Source: Pseudomonadales bacterium (lineage in GTDB: Bacteria > Pseudomonadota > Gammaproteobacteria > Pseudomonadales > Pseudohongiellaceae). From it: a stretch of DNA of 5,375 nucleotides. Below the pieces are notes generated by a model that searched no databases, was not told the origin of the DNA, and worked only from the letters and a program-made list of their open reading frames with translations. The stretch lies in NCBI GenBank assembly GCA_031277435.1, contig JAITMI010000304.1:1-5375 (forward strand), written 5' to 3'. A program made the translations under genes and the position numbers. Below, one piece after another: positions 1-5,375 of the stretch (the first letter of the stretch is position 1; each line of letters begins with the position of its first letter).

Positions 1-14
1 GGGCTTTGTTGGGA

Positions 15-29
15 GTTGGCGGGTTTTTT
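15..29 (+). terminator. Possible right arm and T-tract of a truncated terminator
   Basis: GTTGGCGGG followed by six T residues has the form of the 3' arm plus U-tract of an intrinsic terminator for a + strand gene lying left of the window. The matching left arm (CCCGCCAAC or similar) is not in the window, so the hairpin cannot be confirmed. The location, just before an independently controlled toxin-antitoxin operon, fits. It could equally be a chance T-run. Confidence 0.2.
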
Positions 30-61
30 GTTATGCGTGAATCGGCAAAATCACCGCGCGC

Positions 62-89
62 TTGATTCCACTTATGGATTCCATAGAAT
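62..89 (+). promoter_or_regulatory. Putative sigma70-type promoter of mqsRA
   Basis: TTGATT at 62-67 and TAGAAT at 84-89 are separated by 16 bp and are the best -35/-10 pair found before mqsR. A start site 6-8 bases after the -10 box would fall at about 95-97, on or next to the mqsR ATG, so the transcript would be leaderless or nearly so. A weaker alternative is TTGGGA (9-14) with TTATGC (31-36), which would give a leader of some 50 bases. Assigned by eye from consensus only. Confidence 0.35.
73..85. promoter_or_regulatory. Candidate MqsA operator, 13-bp palindrome
   Basis: TATGGA-T-TCCATA is a perfect inverted repeat around base 79. It sits in the spacer of the putative promoter and touches its -10 box, so a protein bound here would block RNA polymerase. 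GATTCCA also occurs at 64-70, over the -35 box, and again at 77-83 inside the palindrome; the related GAATTCA is at 86-92. MqsA of E. coli is known to repress its own operon by binding palindromes. The E. coli ACCT/AGGT type of site is not visible here, so the role of this palindrome is inferred from position and symmetry. Confidence 0.45.
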
Positions 90-96
90 TCACCAC

Positions 97-399
97 ATGG
101 AAAAATATACGCCCCACTACAAGCTGGAAGCCATCAAGGCGGTGGTGACGGCGCTCGGCACTGAAGCTTTCACGCGTACAGCCCAATTCGGCTACAAACG
201 CCTGGGGCTCAGCGATACCGATGCGCTGCTTGTCGTACTGGGGTTGGCGCGACAGATGTTTTACAAAAGCATGACCACGTATCAAGACCATAAAGTCTGG
301 CAGGACGTCTACCACGCGACCTGCCCCAATGGCCGCACGGCTTACATCAAACTTACCTTACGCCATGATGCGGTCGTGATTCAGTTCAAGGAGAAGTGA
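97..399 (+). CDS. mqsR: MqsR family mRNA interferase toxin
   Basis: Toxin of a type II toxin-antitoxin pair. E. coli MqsR is a RelE-fold endoribonuclease that cuts mRNA at GCU-type sites without needing the ribosome. The predicted 100-residue protein is close to the 98 residues of E. coli MqsR. It keeps the start MEK-TPH, the core FYKSMTTY-DH--WQDVY (residues 55-72) and the C-terminal FKEK. Lys57, Gln69 and Tyr83 align with E. coli catalytic residues Lys56, Gln68 and Tyr81, so the enzyme should be active. The ATG at 97 was chosen because it reproduces the family N-terminus; an in-frame TTG at 16 would add 27 unrelated residues. No clear Shine-Dalgarno precedes the ATG, which fits the leaderless start suggested by the promoter. 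The toxin precedes the antitoxin, as in E. coli mqsRA and unlike most type II pairs. Confidence 0.93.
   Translation: MEKYTPHYKLEAIKAVVTALGTEAFTRTAQFGYKRLGLSDTDALLVVLGLARQMFYKSMTTYQDHKVWQDVYHATCPNGRTAYIKLTLRHDAVVIQFKEK
388..393 (+). promoter_or_regulatory. Strong ribosome binding site of mqsA
   Basis: AAGGAG lies inside the last codons of mqsR, seven bases before the mqsA ATG. It is far better than anything before mqsR, so the antitoxin is probably translated more efficiently than the toxin from the shared mRNA. Confidence 0.75.
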
Positions 400-400
400 A

Positions 401-823
401 ATGGCAAAAGAAAAACGGTTCTGCTTACAGTGTGATGATGGCACTCTGCTGGAATATGGCGAGAAAACCAGTACTGGCGAGATCTTTGGCGAACCCTACC
501 TAGCGGAAAATATCGCAGGCTGGCACTGCCCAATCTGCGGAGAAATTGAATACGCTCCCGGCACGGGCAGCGCCGCTCGCGTCAGCGCGGCGATGGATGC
601 GGCGGCAGCCAAAGCCAAAGCCCACGCGGCGGAAAAACTGCGTAACACCCGCAGAAAACTGAAATTGACCCAAGCCGAAGCCGGACGCTTGTTCGGCGGC
701 GGCGCGTCAGCATTTTCCGAATACGAGCGCGGTAAAACCCAGCCGCATAAATCCACCGTGCTGCTACTACGGCTACTCAACAAACATCCGGAATTACTCA
801 ACGAAATACGTGCTCAGTCATAA
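401..823 (+). CDS. mqsA: MqsA family antitoxin, zinc-binding and HTH
   Basis: Antitoxin and probable autorepressor of the mqsRA operon, 140 residues against 131 in E. coli. The N-terminal zinc domain shows two CxxC pairs (Cys8/Cys11 and Cys43/Cys46); in E. coli this domain binds MqsR. An alanine-rich stretch (about 57-78) links it to a C-terminal XRE-type helix-turn-helix domain (about 80-134) containing LTQAEAGRLFGGG and ending KHPELLNEIR, as in E. coli. In the recognition helix the sequence is ASAFSEYERG where E. coli has VNAFSRYEKG. Ser103 and Glu107 therefore replace Asn97 and Arg101, the E. coli residues that read operator bases, which suggests a different operator sequence. The gene starts one base after the mqsR stop and has its own good ribosome binding site. 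Identification is firm; the change in DNA specificity is inferred. Confidence 0.93.
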   Translation: MAKEKRFCLQCDDGTLLEYGEKTSTGEIFGEPYLAENIAGWHCPICGEIEYAPGTGSAARVSAAMDAAAAKAKAHAAEKLRNTRRKLKLTQAEAGRLFGGGASAFSEYERGKTQPHKSTVLLLRLLNKHPELLNEIRAQS

Positions 824-848
824 GCTGATTGAGCCCAGGCGCAACTGT

Positions 849-885
849 CGCGGAAGAAACCGCGTACGGGGCAAGCCCGCCCCCG
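849..885. other. GC-rich hairpins between convergent mqsA and secF
   Basis: Two small inverted repeats fill the convergent spacer. CGCGG (849-853) pairs with CCGCG (860-864) around a 6-base loop. CGGGG (867-871) can pair with CCCCG (881-885), or alternatively GGGC (869-872) with GCCC (875-878). Neither is followed by a T-run on either strand, so they are not textbook intrinsic terminators. They could slow polymerase, protect mRNA ends or be a decayed palindromic repeat. Confidence 0.25.
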
Positions 886-894
886 CAAAAGAGT

Positions 895-1848
895 TCAAGG
901 AATCGCCTCAAGCTCCGCGTCGCGTTTTTCGGGGGGGGCCATGTCTTCCTTGGACAGGGTCAGAAACAGCAGGGTGCCGGAGGCGACGTAGATTGAGGAG
1001 TAGAGGCCGATGAAGGAGCCGACGATCAACACCAGTGAGAAGCCGTAAAGCGCCTGGCCGCCGTAGAAGAACAGCGCGAACAGCACCAGCAAGGTCGTTA
1101 CCGCGGTGATGGTGGTACGTACCAGGGTTTGGCTGAGCGAGGTATCGACGATGCGTTCGGGGTCGGCGTTGCGCAAGAGGCGGAAGTTTTCGCGGATGCG
1201 GTCAGCCACTACCACGGTGTCGTTCATCGACTTGCCGATGATCGCCAGGATCGAGGCCAGCGCGTTCAAATCGAAATCCAGTTGCGTGATTGCCATGAAG
1301 CCAAGGGTGAACAACACGTCGTGCACGATCGACCACACCGCGCCGAAGGCGAATTTGAACTGAAAACGAAACGCGATGTAGCTCATCATCATGATGATGG
1401 CGACCAGCATCCCCAAGCCGCCCTGCTCCATCAAATCGTCGCCCACTTGTGAACTGATGAAGGAACTGCCGCCGGAGCGCGCCTGGCCGCCGGCGGCGTC
1501 GATCAATAATTGCGTGACGTATTGCGCGGTTTCGCCGGATTCGGTGGCGTCATCGGTGGCGTCATCGCTGGTCCGGTTTTGCACGCTTACTTGAATGGTT
1601 GTGTCAGAACCTATCGCGACGACTTCATTGCCGGTGAAGCCGGCCTCATCGAGCGTCTGGCGGATCACTTCCAGATCGGGCGCCGTGTTATAGATGATCT
1701 GCACCTGCGTGCCGCCGGTGAAATCGAGCGCGAAATTGAGGCCCTTGACCGCCAGCGCGGTGATCGAGCCCAGCATCAATACGATGGAAATCGCCAGCCC
1801 GAAGCGGCGATAACGCATGAATGGAATGACAATACTTAAATCCTTCAC
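895..1848 (-). CDS. secF: Protein translocase subunit SecF
   Basis: Inner-membrane partner of SecD; the SecDF-YajC complex uses the proton motive force to pull exported proteins out of SecYEG on the periplasmic side. The 317-residue protein (E. coli 323) has TM1 at about 14-36, then the family motif NFALDFTGGT (38-47), a periplasmic P1 domain to about 140, and five more membrane segments from about 144 to 297. The TM4 motif MNDTVVVADRIRENFR (208-223) carries Asp210, and Arg244 lies in TM5, at positions linked to proton transport in SecDF. The start is GTG at 1848, with GGAGA seven bases before it. Two oddities are a 12-bp tandem duplication giving DDATDDAT in P1 (95-102) and Lys206 where E. 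coli has Tyr (GYSLND). It is the last gene of the operon, 21 bases after secD. Confidence 0.96.
   Translation of the reverse strand: MKDLSIVIPFMRYRRFGLAISIVLMLGSITALAVKGLNFALDFTGGTQVQIIYNTAPDLEVIRQTLDEAGFTGNEVVAIGSDTTIQVSVQNRTSDDATDDATESGETAQYVTQLLIDAAGGQARSGGSSFISSQVGDDLMEQGGLGMLVAIIMMMSYIAFRFQFKFAFGAVWSIVHDVLFTLGFMAITQLDFDLNALASILAIIGKSMNDTVVVADRIRENFRLLRNADPERIVDTSLSQTLVRTTITAVTTLLVLFALFFYGGQALYGFSLVLIVGSFIGLYSSIYVASGTLLFLTLSKEDMAPPEKRDAELEAIP
931..938. repeat. G8 homopolymer near the 3' end of secF
   Basis: Eight consecutive G on the + strand, read as C8 in secF, encode part of Ala-Pro-Pro in the cytoplasmic tail (EDMAPPEK), followed closely by five A residues in the coding strand. Such tracts are prone to slippage. 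A shift would change only about the last 13 residues, outside the conserved core. Confidence 0.6.
1541..1567. repeat. 12-bp tandem repeat inside secF
   Basis: TCGGTGGCGTCA occurs twice head to tail (1541-1552 and 1553-1564), followed by the first three bases of a third unit. On the coding strand it gives Asp-Asp-Ala-Thr twice. The unit length is a multiple of three, so copy number can change without a frameshift. It falls in a variable acidic loop of the periplasmic P1 domain. Confidence 0.8.
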
Positions 1849-1854
1849 GACGGT

Positions 1855-1859
1855 TCTCC
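1855..1859 (-). promoter_or_regulatory. Ribosome binding site of secF
   Basis: On the minus strand GGAGA stands in the 21-base gap after secD, about six bases before the GTG at 1848. It decides for this GTG as the secF start, since no ATG is available at the right place for the conserved N-terminus. Confidence 0.7.
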
Positions 1860-1869
1860 GCGATTACAT

Positions 1870-3744
1870 TCAGGCGCTGGCGGTTTCCGGCATTTTCATG
1901 CCGATGGAAATGTATTTGGTGTCCGCGCTGCCATAGACGACGTTGACGATGGCGCGCGAGATCAAAATCGCCGTTACCATCGAGGTGACGATGCCGACCG
2001 CGGTGGTCACCGCGAAGCCCTTGATGGGGCCGGTGCCGACCGAGTACAGAATCACCGCCACGATCAGGATCGTCAGGTTGGAATCCAAAATGGTGATGAA
2101 GGCGCGGTCGTAACCGGCGTCGATGGCGCGCGCCACTTTCATGCCGCGCGTCAATTCGTCGCCGATGCGCGCGTAGATCAGCACGTTGGCGTCCACCGCC
2201 ACCGCCATCGTCAGCACGATGCCGGCGATGCCGGGCAAGGTGAGCGTGGCGCCGATGATCGACATCAAGGCCATGATCATCAAAATGTTGGCGAACAGCG
2301 CCACGTTGGCGATGAAGCCGCACACGCGATACACCAGAATCATGAACACGAAGATCGCCGCTAAACCGGCCAGTACGGAATTGACGCCGTTCTCGATGTT
2401 TTCCTGGCCCAGGCTGGGGCCGACTGTACTCTCTTCGACAAAATGCATCGGCGCCGCCAAGGCGCCAGAGCGGATCAAGAGCGCCAAGTCGCCCGCTTCC
2501 TTGGCTTCGAGGCCGGTGATGCGAAACTGCCGGCCCAAGGCGGATTGAATCGTGGCCACGCTGATCAAGCGTTCTTCAGCGTAAGGCCGCGATACGGTGC
2601 TCAATTCACCGTCCGCGCCGCGCACGGTTTCGTTGCGGGTTTTGGTTTCGCTGAGCAGGATCGCCATGCTGTTCTGGATATTGACGCGCGTGACTTCGTT
2701 GAGGCGGCGCGCGCCAGCGGCATCGAGCGTGATGTTGACTTGTGGCAGCGTGGTCTGCGGATCGATCGAGGTTTGCGCGCTGGTGACGCTTTCGCCGCTA
2801 ACGATGACATTGGCGTCGAGCCGGTACGGCACGCCGTTGTAAGGATATTCCACCGTGTCGCCAGCGAGCGTGTTGGGGCCGGCCACCAGATGAAATTGCA
2901 AGGTGGCCACGGCGGCGATCAGATCCTTGGCGCGGGTGGTGTCTTGAATGCCCGGCAGTTCGATTACGATGCGGTTGATGCCGGATTGTTGAATCTTCGG
3001 TTCTTTTACCCCGAGTTCGTTGACGCGCGAGCGCAGCGTGGTGAGGTTTTGCTGCACGGCGTAGGTTTGCAGTTGCAGGATGCTGGCTTCAGTCATGTTG
3101 AAATACAGCAGAAAATCCTGGCCGGCTTGTTCGGTGCGGGTTTGCAGGTCGGGGAATTCGGTGCGCAGCCGCGCGCTGGCGGCAGTGCGGGTTTCGGCGT
3201 CGGCGAAGCGCAAGACGATGCGATTCTGCGCATCGACATTGAGCGGCGGACGGTAGCGGATGCGTTCCTCGCGCATCAGGTTGCGCATCACGGCGGCGGT
3301 GTCGTTGAGCTGTTTCGCTATCGCCTGTTCCAGATCCACTTCCATCAGAAAATGCACGCCGCCTTGCAAGTCGAGCCCGTAAGACATCGGCTTGGCGCCA
3401 ATCGCCAACAGCCACTTGGGCGTGTTCGGCGCCAGGTTGAGCGCCACCACGTAATCGCGCGACAAGGCCAGGTTGACCAACTGCTGCGCGCGGGTCTGAT
3501 CGGGCTGCGCGGTGAGGCGAATCAAGGCCACGCCGTCTTCGATCGCCGCTTCTTTATAGGCGATGCCGTCATCGCGCAGGGCTTGCAGCGCGGTGTCGAG
3601 GGCGGCTTGATCGACCTGGCCGCTGTCGTGCGAAATCTGCACCGCGGGATCGTCCGGATAAAAATTCGGCAGGGCGTAAATGGCGGATAACACCACCATC
3701 AAGAGAATCAAAAGATTCTTCCACAGCGGAAATTTATTGAGCAT
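1870..3744 (-). CDS. secD: Protein translocase subunit SecD
   Basis: Large subunit of the SecDF-YajC complex that drives late steps of Sec export with the proton gradient. The protein has 624 residues (E. coli 615). TM1 lies at about 8-28 and is followed by a big periplasmic region to about 450 with GLDLQGGVHFLMEVD (123-137), RVNELGV-EP-IQ (240-252) and RI-IELPGI (258-266). Five membrane segments run from about 453 to 604. The TM4 signature LTLPGIAGIVLTMAVAVDANVL carries Asp518, equivalent to the essential E. coli Asp519. It is followed by YARIGDEL where E. coli has NERIKEEL, so a usually conserved Glu is Ala525. The C-terminal VGTGPIKGFAVTT and SRAIVNVVYG are typical. The ATG at 3744 gives the family start MLNKFPLWKN. 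Its Shine-Dalgarno is poor (an AGG before a C-rich run), so translation may be coupled to yajC, 21 bases upstream. Confidence 0.97.
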   Translation of the reverse strand: MLNKFPLWKNLLILLMVVLSAIYALPNFYPDDPAVQISHDSGQVDQAALDTALQALRDDGIAYKEAAIEDGVALIRLTAQPDQTRAQQLVNLALSRDYVVALNLAPNTPKWLLAIGAKPMSYGLDLQGGVHFLMEVDLEQAIAKQLNDTAAVMRNLMREERIRYRPPLNVDAQNRIVLRFADAETRTAASARLRTEFPDLQTRTEQAGQDFLLYFNMTEASILQLQTYAVQQNLTTLRSRVNELGVKEPKIQQSGINRIVIELPGIQDTTRAKDLIAAVATLQFHLVAGPNTLAGDTVEYPYNGVPYRLDANVIVSGESVTSAQTSIDPQTTLPQVNITLDAAGARRLNEVTRVNIQNSMAILLSETKTRNETVRGADGELSTVSRPYAEERLISVATIQSALGRQFRITGLEAKEAGDLALLIRSGALAAPMHFVEESTVGPSLGQENIENGVNSVLAGLAAIFVFMILVYRVCGFIANVALFANILMIMALMSIIGATLTLPGIAGIVLTMAVAVDANVLIYARIGDELTRGMKVARAIDAGYDRAFITILDSNLTILIVAVILYSVGTGPIKGFAVTTAVGIVTSMVTAILISRAIVNVVYGSADTKYISIGMKMPETASA

Positions 3745-3765
3745 GGCGGGGGCCTGTCAGCGGAA

Positions 3766-4101
3766 CTAGATGGATTTCAGCGTGCCCTTGGGCAACACCG
3801 CGGAGATCGCGCTTCTTTGCAATTTCAACTCGACGTTTTCCGCGACTTGCAGCGCTATGTAGAAGTCGTCGATACGGGTGATACGGCCCAACAGGCCGCC
3901 GCTACTCATCACTTCGTCGCCAACCTTGAGCGCCGCCAGCAAGGCGCGGTGTTCCTTGGCGCGCCTCGATTGCGGCCGGATCAAGAAGAAATAGAAAACC
4001 ACCAAAAGAATGGCGTAAAACCCCATCACGCCCCACTGCGTAGTTGGCTGCGCGGCGCCATCAGCGGCTTGCGCGTAGGCGGAATTGATGAAGAAACTCA
4101 T
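3766..4101 (-). CDS. yajC: Preprotein translocase subunit YajC
   Basis: Small single-span inner-membrane protein that associates with SecD and SecF; it is not essential in E. coli and its exact job is unclear. The 111 residues (E. coli 110) show a short polar N-terminus, one hydrophobic segment at about 24-41 (MGFYAILLVVFYFFLIRPQ), a basic stretch after it (RPQSRRAKEHR), and a cytoplasmic beta-rich domain with the family motif LKVGDEVMSSGGLLGRITRI (58-77). The N-terminal part resembles a signal peptide (SAYAQA) but is followed by the true membrane span. The gene lies between tgt and secD, the usual position. The 47-base gap after tgt has no terminator. Confidence 0.95.
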   Translation of the reverse strand: MSFFINSAYAQAADGAAQPTTQWGVMGFYAILLVVFYFFLIRPQSRRAKEHRALLAALKVGDEVMSSGGLLGRITRIDDFYIALQVAENVELKLQRSAISAVLPKGTLKSI

Positions 4102-4108
4102 GAGTGTA

Positions 4109-4113
4109 CCTTT
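4109..4113 (-). promoter_or_regulatory. Ribosome binding site of yajC
   Basis: AAAGG on the minus strand, seven bases before the yajC ATG at 4101, supports this start. Confidence 0.65.
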
Positions 4114-4148
4114 AGGTTTTTATTGAGAGATGGGTCGCGGACGCGGGC

Positions 4149-5345
<1,197 letters not shown>

Positions 5346-5355
5346 TCATTCTGGA

Positions 5356-5375
5356 TGGATGGCCCGGTCAAGCCG
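5356..5375. repeat. REP-like palindromic repeat, copy 2, cut by window end
   Basis: These 20 bases are the exact reverse complement of 5311-5330. The first arm (ATGGCCCGG, 5359-5367), the loop and the first three bases of the second arm are present; the rest lies beyond the window. The copies are 25 bases apart and in opposite orientation, as in a BIME. The two can also pair with each other to form one long stem. Confidence 0.7.

Noticed and set aside
16..96. Longer mqsR starting at an in-frame TTG at 16
   Set aside because: The added 27 residues have no family counterpart, the putative promoter and operator lie inside this stretch, and the ATG at 97 gives the exact E. coli-like N-terminus.
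824..894. tRNA or small RNA gene in the convergent spacer
   Set aside because: Only short hairpins are visible; no cloverleaf, no promoter and no T-run terminator.
810..1013. Small + strand open frame covering the mqsA-secF spacer
   Set aside because: Arg/Pro-rich with no family resemblance; most of it is antisense to the end of secF and it begins inside mqsA.
1688..2323. Minus-strand open frame overlapping the secD/secF junction
   Set aside because: The translation is rich in Arg, His and Gly and overlaps conserved SecD and SecF coding sequence in another frame.
2443..3690. Long + strand open frame opposite secD
   Set aside because: It is the antisense of an unmistakable secD, has low-complexity Gly/Ala/Arg/His-rich composition and no recognisable domain; it arises from GC-rich codon structure.
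5366..5371. TTGACC on the minus strand as a -35 box for tgt
   Set aside because: It is part of the repeat loop and arm, and no acceptable -10 box lies 16-18 bases downstream.

Overview
The window looks like a stretch of a fairly GC-rich gammaproteobacterial chromosome. The evidence is the gene order tgt-yajC-secD-secF, which matches the E. coli arrangement, together with close similarity of all four proteins to gammaproteobacterial versions and an MqsR/MqsA pair of the E. coli type. No species can be named from this sequence alone.

The left end (1-894) reads on the + strand and carries a compact type II toxin-antitoxin operon: mqsR (mRNA interferase) followed by mqsA (zinc-binding, helix-turn-helix antitoxin), with one base between them. 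The bases before mqsR hold a possible sigma70-type promoter. A 13-bp palindrome lies between its -35 and -10 boxes and is a plausible autorepression operator. A T-run at 24-29 may be the tail of a terminator belonging to a gene outside the window. The 71-bp spacer between mqsA and secF (824-894) has two GC-rich hairpins and no gene.

The rest (895-5258) is one minus-strand block, in transcription order tgt, yajC, secD, secF, with gaps of 47, 21 and 21 bases and therefore probably one operon. Tgt starts the exchange of guanine for a queuosine precursor in tRNA anticodons. YajC, SecD and SecF form the accessory complex that uses the proton motive force to finish Sec-dependent export. The operon converges on mqsRA. 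It is housekeeping DNA, and the toxin-antitoxin pair at its 3' side is the accessory element.

The right end (5259-5375) is non-coding if tgt starts at the position chosen here. It holds two inverted copies of a palindromic repeat built on ATGGCCCGG/CCGGGCCAT, resembling a REP/BIME element; the second copy runs off the window. queA, often the gene before tgt, would lie beyond the right edge if present.

I found no novel system. The points most worth checking are the MqsA recognition helix, which differs from E. coli at both base-contacting positions, with a matching change in the candidate operator, and the REP-like pair upstream of tgt.
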